Positions 45,768 through 55,424 of a stretch of 64,000 nucleotides of DNA are shown in pieces; position 1 is the stretch's first letter; each line of letters opens with the position of its first letter. This stretch comes from Frondihabitans sucicola (GTDB lineage Bacteria > Actinomycetota > Actinomycetes > Actinomycetales > Microbacteriaceae), in NCBI RefSeq assembly GCF_030296615.1, contig NZ_AP027732.1, positions 3,973,042 through 4,037,041 on the forward strand, read 5' to 3'. The notes under the pieces were generated by a model, which searched no databases, had not been told where the DNA came from, and was given only the letters and a program-made list of their open reading frames with translations. The translations under genes and the position numbers were made by a program.

Positions 45768-46842
45768 CGGAGAACCCTCTCGTCGCGCGCGGCGTCGCGG
45801 AGGGCCGCGGCGACGATGCCCGCGGTGACGGTCCACGGCCGAGCGCGGCCGCGCTCGCGACGCGCGGCCGACCGGAGGCTCTCGCGCCGGTCGGAATCGG
45901 TCAGCCAGCGCCGGAGGGCGTCGGCGAGCGCCTCGCTGTCGCCCGCCGGTACGGAGATTCCGGCGGACGAGTGCGCGACCGCCTCCGAGAGCCCCCGGCA
46001 TCCGTGGTCAGCACGGGGATCGCTCGCGCCAGGGCCTCGGCCACAGCCATGCCGTAGCTCTCCACGCGAGAGGCGGCGATGACGAGGTCGGCCTCGGCGA
46101 AGGCGGCGTCCAGCGTGGCGCCCACCGCGACGCCGGTGAAGGAGATCCGGTCGGCCATCCCCCGCGCGGTCACCTCGGCCTCGAGCCTCGCGGCGAAGGC
46201 GGGCTCGGCCGTCAGCGATCCGACGAACTCGCAGGTCCAGCCCGGCACGGAGGCGAGCTCGGCCAGCGCCTCGACGACGACGTCCTGCCCCTTGTGCGGG
46301 GCGATCGCACCGACGCAGAGGAGCCGCGCAGCACCGCTCTCGGAGCCGGTCGACGCATCGGCGCTGTCCGTGCCCGGCGGAGCGACGACGACTCTCTCGG
46401 GGTCGGCCCCGAGCGTGATCAGCTCGGAGCGCGTCCACCGGCTCGTCGCGATGATCCGCCACGCCGCCGCAAGCACCGCTCTCTCGCGGGCGACGGCGCT
46501 CTGCCCTCCCTCGTCGCCCTCGATGAGACGGCTGGCGACCATGTGTGCCAGCAGAACCAGACGGAGCCGTGACGACTCGGCCGTCAGCGCCTCCGCGGCG
46601 GCGACGGCGACGGCGAGGAGACCGTCGACCAGGACGAGGGCATCGTCGGGCAGGAGCGACAGGGCGCCAGGAAGCTCCGTCGCGCCCGACACGGGAAGCG
46701 GCAGCAGGACCACCTCGAGACCGAGGCCCCGGAGGCCGTCGCGCAGGCGCCTGTCGTAGACGTTCCCACCGCTGACTCGCTCGTCGTCGTCGACGAAGCC
46801 CGGCACGACGAAGCGGACCACGAGCTCGCCGGAGTCGCTCAC
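45764..46842 (-). CDS. GT4-type glycosyltransferase (one frame break)
   Basis: GT-B fold glycosyltransferase, about 359 residues. N-terminal acceptor domain with [14 protein letters not shown]-terminal donor domain with [16 protein letters not shown] and [20 protein letters not shown], where the E-x7-E pattern (ESYGMAVAE) is diagnostic for retaining GT4 enzymes. The frame breaks at the C5 run 45992-45996; a sixth base gives [18 protein letters not shown] 46842 overlaps the pterin-synthase-like stop. Likely adds a sugar to the product of the dehydrogenase/pterin-synthase pair. Confidence 0.88.
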
Positions 46843-47237
46843 AGCGACCTCGAGTAGGTCGCCCACGCGATGTGGGACTCGTGGAGCGTGACCGTGATCG
46901 ACGTGACGCCACCGGACACGGGGGCGGGCTGCTCGGCCAGAGCCTCGGCGAGGCGGTCGGCCACGAACGCGCAGAGGCGCTCGGTCGTCGTGTTGAGGCC
47001 GGTGAACCGCGGGTCCTCGTCGAGGTTGCGATAGCTCAGCGACCCGGTGATCTCGGCGACGGCACGCGACGCCCAGCCGATGTCGACGACCACTCCGTCT
47101 TCGTCCAGCTCGTCCGCTCCGAAGCCGGCGTCGACCACGAAGGTCGCCCCGTGCAGGCGCTGCGCCGGCCCGAAGGTCTCGCCCGCAAAGCTGTGGGCGA
47201 TCATCAGGTGGTCGCGGACCGTCACCGAATAGGGCAT
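46839..47237 (-). CDS. diverged 6-pyruvoyl-tetrahydropterin synthase/QueD homolog
   Basis: T-fold protein of 132 residues. Family traces are LMIAHSFAG (first zinc His), [10 protein letters not shown] (second zinc His) and VTLHES (catalytic-region Glu). Compared with QueD/PTPS, the usual LHGH has Ala for the third zinc His, no Cys occurs at the nucleophile position before LHG, and the DHHYLND His segment reads SYRNLDE. It is thus unlikely to be a standard QueD or PTPS. It may act on another dihydropterin-like substrate or bind without the classic chemistry. ATG 47237 overlaps the dehydrogenase stop (TGATG). Confidence 0.8.
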   Translation of the reverse strand: MPYSVTVRDHLMIAHSFAGETFGPAQRLHGATFVVDAGFGADELDEDGVVVDIGWASRAVAEITGSLSYRNLDEDPRFTGLNTTTERLCAFVADRLAEALAEQPAPVSGGVTSITVTLHESHIAWATYSRSL

Positions 47238-48210
47238 CAGGAGTCCTCCCAGTCGATCGTGTGGCAGAGGTCGGTGCTCGACCCGTCGGTCATGCGGGTC
47301 ATGACCTCGGGCAGTTCCCGCCACGACGAACGCGCCGTGAGCAGGGAGTCGAAGGCCGGATCACGAAGCAGCGCCAGGGCGATCCCGAGCCTGTCCCGCG
47401 TGGTCCTGCTGCTGCTCCGCCGAGGCGGCACCCGGCCGACCTGGCTCGAGCGGATCGTGAGCCTCCGCGAGTGGAAGTCGGCGCCGAGCATCAGCGTCGC
47501 CGGTCGGTCGCCGTACCAGCCGGCCTCGATCACCTCCCCTCCGTCACCGCGAGCTCGAGCGCGAGCTGCAGCCCGTCGGCGGATCCGCTGGCATTGATCA
47601 CCACGTCGCGCCCCGTCGCGGCGTTCGAGGTCGCGAATCCCGCGCCGAGGCGGCTCGCGATCGCGCGACGCGACTCGTCGGTGTCGATCAGGATCACGTC
47701 CGAGCCGGGGAGGGCCTGCGCCAGTCGAGCGATGCAGCAGCCGATCATGCCTGCACCGATGACCGTGATCCGGTCGCCGACGAGCGGTGCGGCGTCCCAG
47801 AGCACGTTCACCGCCGTCTCCACGGCACCCGCCAGCACGGCGCGGCGGGCTGGCACGCCGTCCGGCACGGGCACGACGGCGTCGGCGGGGACGACGAACG
47901 CCGACTGGTGCGGATAGAGCGTGAACACGACGCGCCCGCGGAGGGATTGCGGCCCCTCGACGACCCGGCCGACGTTGAGGTAGCCGTACTTGACCGGTCC
48001 GCCGAACTCGCCCTCCTGGAACGGCGCCCGCATCCTCTCCCGCTCGCTCGCCGGAACGTGCCCGGTGAAGACCGTCGTCTCGGTGCCGCGGCTCACGGCC
48101 GAGTGCATCGTGCGCACGACGACGTCCCGCTCGCCCGGCTCGGGCAGCCTCTGCGCTTTCAGAGCTCCGACGCCGGGCCGCTCCACCCAGAAGGCCGTGG
48201 CCTCGTCCAT
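47237..48210 (-). CDS. BchC-like MDR dehydrogenase (one frame break)
   Basis: Medium-chain dehydrogenase of about 325 residues resembling the BchC/zinc-binding alcohol dehydrogenase group: [29 protein letters not shown], and the nucleotide site [18 protein letters not shown]. The structural zinc cysteine loop is absent. The frame breaks at the C4 run 47536-47539; a fifth base gives [17 protein letters not shown]. First gene of the overlapping operon, ATG 48210. Oxidises or reduces an alcohol/ketone on the pathway's intermediate; substrate unknown. Confidence 0.85.
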
Positions 48211-48305
48211 GGCTTCGTCTCCTCGCAGTGAACCTTCGGGCCACGGTCAGCGTGTTAACCGTGCGTCCTCAACGGGGACACGAAACAGGACCGGGGAGGG
48301 TTCAC

Positions 48306-49015
48306 ATGACGTTCGGATCCATGATCATCGGCTTCGGGGCGATCGCCGGCTACCTCGTGGTGACGGCAGCCCTGCTCCTGCGCGGCCTTCGGCGTCGGCG
48401 CGCACGCCGCTTCGGCGCGGCCAACGTCGTCACCTCCGCGCGGGCGACGCTGGTCGGCCTGATCACGGGACTGATCGTCGCCTCGTTCTTCTCACCCGTG
48501 CCGCAGGGCCTCCTCGAGATCGTCCTCGTCCCGGCCCTTGCGCTGGACGCGGTCGACGGGTGGGTGGCCCGCCGGACGGGCACCGCGACCGAGCTCGGAG
48601 CCCGGTTCGACATGGAGGTCGACGCCTTCCTCCTGCTCGTCCTCAGCGTCGCGGTCGCGCCTCGGTTGGGAGCGTGGGTTCTGGCGATCGGGCTGATGCG
48701 CTACGTCTTCGTCGCGGCGGGCTGGATCCTGCCCCGGTTGCGCGGTGCCCTGCCGTTCCGCTTCTGGCGCAAGGTCGCCGCGGCGAGCCAGGGGTGGCCC
48801 TGGCGATCGCCGCCTCGGGACTCCTCCCGGACGGCGCCGCCGCGATCGTCGTCGCCGTGGCGCTCGGGCTCCTCGTCGAGTCCTTCGGACGGGACATCGT
48901 CTGGCTGGCACGTCACCGGGCCCTCACCGCGGACGCCGCCGACCGCGTCCGCCCGCTCCGTTCCGCCTACCGCCCGGCCCGCACCGGTTCTGGTGCCAGA
49001 ACCGGCACTCGGTAG
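48306..49015 (+). CDS. CDP-alcohol phosphatidyltransferase (one frame break)
   Basis: Membrane enzyme of about 236 residues transferring a phospho-group from a CDP-linked donor to an alcohol. The catalytic motif DAVDGWVARRTGTATELGARF continues to DMEVDA, matching D-x2-DG-x2-AR-x8-G-x3-D-x3-D. Six helices. The frame breaks at the G4 run 48791-48794; a fifth G gives AAASQGVALAIAASG. ATG 48306 follows GGGGAGGG. It is divergent from the seven-gene operon with 95 bp between, so joint control and a shared envelope-lipid role are plausible. Confidence 0.88.
48984..49005. terminator. hairpin terminator at end of CDP-alcohol gene
   Basis: CCGGTTCTGG and CCAGAACCGG are perfect reverse complements separated by two bases, a 10-bp stem spanning the last codons of the CDP-alcohol transferase gene and lying just before the end of the convergent ABC ATPase gene. 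Probably bidirectional. Confidence 0.75.
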
Positions 49016-49027
49016 GGATCGCCGGAT

Positions 49028-49789
49028 TCAGTCGGGGTGAACCCGCGCGAGGAACGCTCGCGTCTCGGGCTCCTGAGGATCGCCGAGGACCAGCTCGGGA
49101 GGACCCTGCTCGACGATGACTCCGCCGGACAGGAACACGACATGGTCGGCCACGCGGCGAGCGAACCCCATCTCGTGCGTGGTCATGAGGATGGTGGATC
49201 CCGCTCGCTTGAGATCGGCGACGAGGTCGAGAACCTCCCCCACCAGCTGCGGATCGAGCGCGCTGGTGATCTCGTCGAGGAGGAGCAGCTCGGGGTCGCT
49301 GGCGATGGCCCGGACGATCGCGACGCGCTGCTGCTGCCCGCCGGAGAGCCGGTCGGGATAGTCGCCGACCTTGTCGGCCAGCCCGATCCGCTCGAGCCAG
49401 CGCAGCGCGGTGGCCGTGGCCGTGCCCCGGGACTGCCCGTGCACCTTTCTCGCCGCCAGAGTCACGTTGTCGAGCACGTTCAGGTGCGGGAACCGGTTGA
49501 ACTGCTGGAAGACGACGCCGATCCTGGCCCGGGTGGCGTCGACGGGCACGCGCGGGTCGGTGATGTCCTCTCCCTGGAGGAAGATCTGGCCGTCGTCGAC
49601 CTGCTCGAGCAGATTGACCGACTTCAGCAGGGTCGACTTGCCCGATCCCGACGCGCCGATCACCGCGACGCACTCGTGGCGGGCGATCGAGAGGTCGATG
49701 CCGCGGAGGACGGGGGCGTCTCCGAACGACTTCACGAGGCCGCGGATCTCGAGGACGGGCGGGGTCTGTGGATCCTGCGCGGTCGTCAC
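49028..49789 (-). CDS. polar amino acid ABC transporter ATP-binding protein (GlnQ-like)
   Basis: ATPase of 253 residues with Walker A GASGSGKST, Q-loop VVFQQFNRFPHLNVL, signature LSGGQQQR and Walker B LLLLDEITSALD; the usual EPTSALD reads EITSALD. GlnQ/HisP type. GTG 49789 overlaps the permease stop. Works with the next two genes as a polar amino acid importer. Confidence 0.93.
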   Translation of the reverse strand: MTTAQDPQTPPVLEIRGLVKSFGDAPVLRGIDLSIARHECVAVIGASGSGKSTLLKSVNLLEQVDDGQIFLQGEDITDPRVPVDATRARIGVVFQQFNRFPHLNVLDNVTLAARKVHGQSRGTATATALRWLERIGLADKVGDYPDRLSGGQQQRVAIVRAIASDPELLLLDEITSALDPQLVGEVLDLVADLKRAGSTILMTTHEMGFARRVADHVVFLSGGVIVEQGPPELVLGDPQEPETRAFLARVHPD

Positions 49790-50643
49790 ACGGTTCCCCC
49801 GATCTGCTCGCGGCGGCGCTGACGCGCCTCCAGCCAGTCGGTGAGCCTGATCAGCGGAAGGCTGATCACGACGAAGAGCAGACCCGCGATCACGTACGGG
49901 GTGAAGTTGTAGGTCGTCGCGACGTCGATCTGGGCGCTCCGGACCGCGTCGACGGCGCCCAGGATCGAGATCAGGCCGACGTCCTTCTGCATCGACACGA
50001 AATCGTTCACGAGCGCCGGGGTCACCTTGCGCACGCCCTGCGGCAGCACGACGAGGCGCAGCGTCTGCGCGTGCGAAAGCCCGAGCGACCGCGCTGCCAG
50101 GCGCTGCGACGGATGGACCGCCTCCATGCCGGCGCGGAGGACCTCCGACACGTAGGCCGAGTAGGTCAGGATCAGCGCGAGCGTGCCCCAGACCTCGGCG
50201 GGCAGCCGCGGGAAGACCCCGAGCGCCGGGACGCCGAAGCCGACCAGGTAGAGCACGATGATCACCGGCAGACCGCGGAACAGATCGGTGTAGCCGGAGG
50301 CGAGCCAACGCAGCGGGGCGAAGACGGCGCCGCGCAGGGTGCGGATCACCGCGAGGAAGGTGGCAAACACCGCCACGCCGATCGACGCGAAGAACAGCAC
50401 CCGGACGTTGAGCCAGAGGCCGAGCAGGATCGCGGGGAACGAGGTGAACGCCGTGTGCGGGTCGAAGAACGACTTCTGAACGGACGCCCAGCCCGGCGTG
50501 TTGACGACACCGAGCCAGACGATCACCGCCACGACGACGGTGCTGACGGCGCTCACCAGGGCGGATCGGCGCTGACGGCCGCGCCGGTACGCGCGCCGCT
50601 CCCGCTCGACGGCGCTGACGGTGGTGCCTGAGGGCTGGGTCAC
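49786..50643 (-). CDS. polar amino acid ABC transporter permease
   Basis: His/Glu/Gln-type permease of 285 residues, with an Arg-rich cytoplasmic start, one leading helix and a five-helix core. The core shows YTDLFRGLPVIIVLYLVGFG and the EAA region AARSLGLSHAQTLRLVVLPQG. GTG 50643 shares its G with the TAG stop of the binding-protein gene, so the genes are coupled. Confidence 0.92.
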   Translation of the reverse strand: MTQPSGTTVSAVERERRAYRRGRQRRSALVSAVSTVVVAVIVWLGVVNTPGWASVQKSFFDPHTAFTSFPAILLGLWLNVRVLFFASIGVAVFATFLAVIRTLRGAVFAPLRWLASGYTDLFRGLPVIIVLYLVGFGVPALGVFPRLPAEVWGTLALILTYSAYVSEVLRAGMEAVHPSQRLAARSLGLSHAQTLRLVVLPQGVRKVTPALVNDFVSMQKDVGLISILGAVDAVRSAQIDVATTYNFTPYVIAGLLFVVISLPLIRLTDWLEARQRRREQIGGTV

Positions 50644-51515
50644 TACTGGATGACGGGCACGGCCACGGCCGCCGAGAGCCACTTGTGCGTGATCGTCTCG
50701 AGCTCGCCGCTCTTCTGGAGGGCGTCGACGGCGGCGGAGACCTTCTTCGTGAGCGTCGACCCTTTCGACAGGACGAAGGCGAACTCGTCGCCGCCGCTCG
50801 TGTCGGCGAACTGGCCGACGACCTTGCCTCCGGTGAGCTCGGAGTCGGCCAGGTAGAACGCCGTCGGCAGGTCGACGGCGATCGCATCGACCTGACCGCT
50901 CTTCAGGGCGAGGACGGCGTCGTCGTTCGAGTTGAAGATCTTCGGGGTGGTGCCGAGCTCCTTCTCGACGACGCTCAGACTCGTGGTGCCGGCGGCGACG
51001 CCGATCGTGACCTTCTTCAGTTCGGCGGCCGTGGTGAGCCCGGCGGCCTTCGACTTCGCCGTCGTCACGAGGGCCTGAGACGTCTTGTAGTACGGCGACG
51101 AGAAGTCGACCGCTTTCTTGCGATCGGTCGTCACGCTGAACTGCTGGAGGTTGACGTCGAAGTCTTTCGGACCCGGCGCGATCGCGGCGTCGAACGTGGT
51201 CCTGGTCCAGACGACATCGCTCTTCGTGTAACCGAGCTGCTTGGCGACGGCGTAGGCGACAGCCGACTCGAAGCCCTTGCCGTTCTCCGGCTTGTTGTCG
51301 ACGACCCACGGCGAGTAGGCGGGCTGTCCCGTTGCGACGGTGAATTTACCGGCCGTGACGGTGTCGAGCCCACCGCTGCTGGAGCCGGAGGTCGCAGCGC
51401 CCCCGGACGAGCAGGCGCTCAGCCCCACGAGGGCCAGCGCCGCGGCCACGGCGACGAGAGAGCGGCGAGCACGGGAGCGCAGGATGCGAGGACTCGAGAC
51501 GGTCACGAAGGTCAC
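50643..51515 (-). CDS. polar amino acid ABC transporter substrate-binding lipoprotein
   Basis: Solute-binding protein family 3, 290 residues. Signal peptide with lipobox LSAC (Cys 35), then a Ser/Gly-rich linker. The mature part has FTVATGQPAYSPWVV, FDVNLQQFSVTTDRKKAVDFS and VTIGVAAGTTSLSVVEKEL. First gene of the importer operon. GTG 51515 is used; GTG 51506 is an alternative. Cargo is probably an amino acid or opine-like compound. Confidence 0.92.
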   Translation of the reverse strand: MTFVTVSSPRILRSRARRSLVAVAAALALVGLSACSSGGAATSGSSSGGLDTVTAGKFTVATGQPAYSPWVVDNKPENGKGFESAVAYAVAKQLGYTKSDVVWTRTTFDAAIAPGPKDFDVNLQQFSVTTDRKKAVDFSSPYYKTSQALVTTAKSKAAGLTTAAELKKVTIGVAAGTTSLSVVEKELGTTPKIFNSNDDAVLALKSGQVDAIAVDLPTAFYLADSELTGGKVVGQFADTSGGDEFAFVLSKGSTLTKKVSAAVDALQKSGELETITHKWLSAAVAVPVIQ

Positions 51516-51586
51516 CTTTCGCGGGGGACGGGGTCGCGTCGATCCTAGGAGACTGCCGGAACGCGCGCTGCCCGGGTGACTCGCGG

Positions 51587-52887
51587 TTACTGCAGTTTGC
51601 GCGAACAGGTCTTCTCGGCGGCCGTCTGCCCGGTCACCGACGGCGGCAGAGTCACCGTCGAAGTGGCTCCTCCCGGAGGTGTCGTCGTGGTGGGCGCGGT
51701 CGCCCCACCCGTCGCGGGAGTGCTCGGGGGTGTCGTCGCCGAGCCGGTCGGATCGGACTCGGAGCCGTCGCCGGTCGTGCCGGACAGCGTCAGCGGCTTG
51801 TCGGCCACGAGGGCGGCGTTCAGCTGCGCCGCCGCGTACTCATTCGGGACCACGCGATTGACGTCGTCGGGATCCTGCCCGGTCGGGTACTGGGCGAAGA
51901 CCATGTTCGACAGGCCGACCGTCCGGACCGCCTGGAAGATGCCGAGCAGCGCCTGCGTGTCGAGCGTGTCGGAGAGGCGCATGTTCGCCGCCGCCGCCTT
52001 CGCCAGTCGGTAGAGCTTGAACGGGTCGCCGAGCGTGCCGCCCGAGACGAGCTGCCTGGCCAGCGACGACATGAAGACCTGCTGGTTGCTGATGCGGCCG
52101 AGATCGCTGCCGTCGCCGACGCCGTGACGGCTGCGGAGGAACGACAGCGCCTCCGGCCCCACGAGCGTCTGCTGCCCCGCAGCGAGGTCGAGTGGCGGCG
52201 TGACGTTGTCGTCGACGATCGGCGTCGCGAGGCAGACGTGGACTCCCCGATGGCCGTCGAGATCGCGCTCGTGCCGTCGAAGGTGACACTGGCCGCGTAC
52301 GGGATGACCAGGCCGGTGAGCTTCTCGATGGTCAGCACCGCGCAGGCGAGACCGTGCGCCTCGTCTCCCCCGCGACCGAGGGCGGTGTTCAGCATCGCCT
52401 TGTCGGACGCGTACGAGGTGCCGGATGCCGTCGGACAGGAGGGGATCGGGATCTCCAGGTCGCGCGGGAAGCTGATGACCGAGATGTTGCTGTGGTCGCG
52501 GGAGATGTGGATGAGGATGTTGACGTCGTTGTTGCCGACGCCGGAACTCGCCTCCTGATTGGCAGGATCGGCGAAGTCCCCCTGGCCGGAGCGGGTGTCC
52601 GTTCCGATCAGCAGCATGTTCACCTCGCCGACGCTCTCGCCCTGCGGAGGGGAGGGGATCGGTGTCGCCGTGTGCCCGGGCAGCTGGGGGATGTGCACGA
52701 GGGGCTTCGCGGTGGCCACGACGTCGTGCGCCGCGTAGGCGACGACCGACAGCGACGATACGACCGCGACAGCCACGACGATCCCGATCAGACGGAACGC
52801 GTTCGCGAGGGGCTTGGAGGTCGGGAGCCGCCCGTGTTTCACCTGCGCCGTCGGCGCGACGACGTCGGTGGTCTCGTCGTCTGCCAT
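51587..52887 (-). CDS. LytR-CpsA-Psr (LCP) family cell-wall ligase (one frame break)
   Basis: Membrane-anchored phosphotransferase of about 434 residues that links secondary polymers to peptidoglycan. Cytoplasmic N-terminus, one helix (LIGIVVAVAVVSSLSVVAYA), then the LCP domain with MLLIGTDTRSG, SRDHSNISVISFPRDLEIPI and LSFLRSRHGVGDGSDLGRI; the conserved Arg/Asp residues for pyrophosphate binding are present. A Thr/Pro-rich tail follows. The frame breaks at the C4 run 52245-52248; a fifth base gives TAIGGVHVCLATPI. ATG 52887. Confidence 0.9.
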
Positions 52888-52972
52888 GTGGCCCCATCGT
52901 TCCGGGGTGCCCTCGGCTTTCGGGCCCCGCGGCTCAGAGTAAGCGACAGGTGAGAGTTTGTGGAGGAACCGG

Positions 52973-53018
52973 GCCGTGCGTCAGCACGGCGCGGCGCCAA
53001 GGCGAACGAGTGCGCCTT
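52973..53018 (+). promoter_or_regulatory. structured leader of metY
   Basis: Two stable hairpins lie in the 192-bp gap upstream of metY: GCCGTGC-GTCA-GCACGGC (52973-52990) and AAGGCG-N8-CGCCTT (52999-53018). They could be part of an mRNA leader control element or an attenuator. No convincing SAM riboswitch core was recognised. Confidence 0.35.
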
Positions 53019-53079
53019 TGTTACGAATTGCAACCGTCGCCCGGCTGCCCCCGGTGCACGGACGGGCAGACTCGAAGTC

Positions 53080-54423
53080 GTGACCGATCGAGACCAGACG
53101 CCCGACGAGCCCGCCGTTCCCCGGATCGCCACGAACCAGGTCCACGGTGGCGTGATCCCGCGGACCGTCCAGAACACCGTGGCGACGCCGATCTTCCAGA
53201 CGGCCGCCTACGAGTTCGACGACCTCGCGACCGCCAAGGCCCTCTTCGCCCTCGAGAAGACCGGCAACCTCTACAGCCGCAACGGCAATCCGACCCAGAG
53301 CGTGTTCGAGCGGCGGATGGCCGCCCTCGAGGGCGGCGTCGCCGCGCTCGGCACGGCCTCGGGGCAGGCCGCCGTCGCGACCACCCTGCTGTCCCTCGTC
53401 CGCACCGGTCAGCACATCGTCGCGCCGGCGCAGCTCTACGGCGGCACCATCGACCTGCTGACCGACGCCTTCGCCGACTTCGGCATCGACGTCACCCTCG
53501 TCGACCAGGACGACCTCGACGCCTGGCGCGCCGCCGTGCGACCGGAGACGAGGGCCTTCTTCGCCGAGGGGATCGGCAACCCGACCGCGACGGTGCTGCC
53601 GATGACGGAGGTGGCGGCGATCGCTCACGAGGCCGGTGTGCCGCTCGTCATCGACAGCACCCTCGCCACTCCCGTGCTGCAGCGCCCGAAAGACTTCGGC
53701 GCCGACTTCGTCGTGCATTCCGCCACGAAGTTCCTCGGCGGGCACGGCTCTTCGATCGCCGGCGTGATCGTCGACCTCGGCACCTTCGACTTCGGTGCCG
53801 AGCCGCAGAAGTGGCCGCAGTTCACCGAGCCGTACAAGCGAGTCGGCGGCGTCGTGCTGTGGGAGCGTTTCGGCCGCGACAGGAGCGCCTTCCTCATCTA
53901 CGCGAAGACCAAGTGGGTGCACGACCTCGGCCCATCGCTCTCACCGTTCAACAGTTTCCAGATCCTGCAGGGCATCGAGACGCTCGACCTTCGCGTCACG
54001 CGACAGACCGCGTCGGCCCTCGCCATCGCGGAGTTCCTCGCCGGGCATCCCGCCGTCTCGAAGGTCAACCACCCGGGACTCGTGTCCAGCCCGTACCACG
54101 AGCTCGCAGCCCGTTACCTTCCGCGAGGAGCGGGAGCGGTGTTCTCGTTCGACGTCTTCGCCGGGGAGGACGCGGTCGAGACCGTCATCGACTCGCTCGA
54201 GGTCTTCTCCCTCGTCGCCAACATCGGCGACGTCCGGAGTCTCGTGATCCAGCCGGCCACGACCACCCACAGCCACCTCACCGCCGAGCAGCTCGTCGAC
54301 GCAGGCTTCTCGCGCGCCACGATCCGGCTCTCCATCGGCCTCGAAGACGTTCAGGACCTCATCGGCGACCTGGGCCGCGCGCTGGACGCGGTCACCCCAG
54401 CCGGCTCCGTCACGCCCGCGTAG
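53080..54423 (+). CDS. metY: O-acetylhomoserine sulfhydrylase, Cys/Met metabolism PLP enzyme
   Basis: Enzyme of 447 residues in the cystathionine gamma-synthase family, condensing O-acetylhomoserine with sulfide to homocysteine. PLP Lys in VVHSATKFLGGHG, YSRNGNPTQSVFERRMAALEGG at the phosphate site, and the long insertion (FTEPYKRVGGVVLWERFGRD) typical of MetY rather than MetB. GTG 53080; upstream in-frame codons overlap the leader hairpins and are rejected. Frame intact. Confidence 0.92.
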   Translation: MTDRDQTPDEPAVPRIATNQVHGGVIPRTVQNTVATPIFQTAAYEFDDLATAKALFALEKTGNLYSRNGNPTQSVFERRMAALEGGVAALGTASGQAAVATTLLSLVRTGQHIVAPAQLYGGTIDLLTDAFADFGIDVTLVDQDDLDAWRAAVRPETRAFFAEGIGNPTATVLPMTEVAAIAHEAGVPLVIDSTLATPVLQRPKDFGADFVVHSATKFLGGHGSSIAGVIVDLGTFDFGAEPQKWPQFTEPYKRVGGVVLWERFGRDRSAFLIYAKTKWVHDLGPSLSPFNSFQILQGIETLDLRVTRQTASALAIAEFLAGHPAVSKVNHPGLVSSPYHELAARYLPRGAGAVFSFDVFAGEDAVETVIDSLEVFSLVANIGDVRSLVIQPATTTHSHLTAEQLVDAGFSRATIRLSIGLEDVQDLIGDLGRALDAVTPAGSVTPA

Positions 54424-54519
54424 GCCGCAGCCACCGGTCGTGACGTGCGGTGAGAAGGCGTCGTAATCGGGAGGGAGCACGGCGACCGGTCTGTCGGAGG
54501 CCGGTGAGAGGCTTGCGGC

Positions 54520-55388
54520 ATGACGGTGCACACGACGACGCTCGACGTTCGGGGCCCCTGGTCGCTCGAGACGAGCAAAGCCTTCTGGGAGGGGTTCGCG
54601 CCCGCGGCCCTCGGCGAGCAACCCGGCTCGGGCGAGCTGGGCACGGTGTTCGTGGCCGAATCCGACTGGCAGCGCGTCGCCGTCACGGTCACGCAGCACG
54701 ACGGCACCGCGACGCTCACGCTCGACGGGTCGGGCGACCTCGAGGCGGCTGCGACGCAGGTCGCGAGGGTCCTGTCGCTCGACGTCGACGCCCGCGGCTG
54801 GCCCGAGGTGGGGCGTCGCGATCCTGTGATCGCCGACGCGCAGCGGCGTCTGCCCGGCCTTCGACCGTGCGGCTTCCACTCGCCCTACGAGGCCGCCGCC
54901 TGGTCCGTGCTGTCGCAGCGCGTGCGGATCCGGCAGGCCGCCTCGATGCGAAACGACCTCGTCGCCCGCCACGGCGACGACGGGGCCTTCCCTCCCCCGC
55001 AACGCTCCGGGGGCTGACGCTCGATCTGCCCGGCCGCAAAGAGGAGTACCTCCACGCGGTGGCCGAGGCGGCGCTCGACGGTGTCCTCGACGGAGCGGCA
55101 CTTCGCGCCCTGTCACCAGCCGAGGCCCTCGAGCGCGTTCGCGGGGTCCTCGGCCTCGGCCCCTTCGCGGCCGAACTCGTCGTCATCCGAGGCGCCAACG
55201 CCCCCGACGTCGTGCCGCAGAACGAGGGCCGTCTCAGCGCCGAACTCGTCGAGCAGTACGGCGACGACCGTCCCGTCGCCGAGATCACCGACGCCTGGCG
55301 GCCGTTCCGCTCCTGGGCCTCGGTCCACCTCCGCGCCCTCCGCGAGTACCGCACGCGCGAGATCGAGCGCGGCCGACCCTCCCCGTGA
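54520..55388 (+). CDS. AlkA-type DNA-3-methyladenine glycosylase (one frame break)
   Basis: HhH-GPD superfamily base-excision glycosylase, about 289 residues restored. N-terminal AlkA-like beta domain, then GLRPCGFHSPYEAAAWSVLSQR, the helix-hairpin-helix region RVRGVLGLGPFAAELVVIRG and NAPDVVPQNEGRL, in which Asp is the likely catalytic residue. Removes alkylated purines. The frame breaks at the C5 run 54994-54998; a sixth C gives FPPPATLRGLTLDL. ATG 54520. Confidence 0.85.
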
Positions 55389-55424
55389 CCTCCCGTCCGG
55401 CCGCCCGGTCCTCCTGCTCGACTC

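Noticed and set aside
52921..53079. SAM riboswitch upstream of metY.
   Set aside because: The conserved cores of SAM-I and SAM-IV could not be matched; only generic hairpins are seen.
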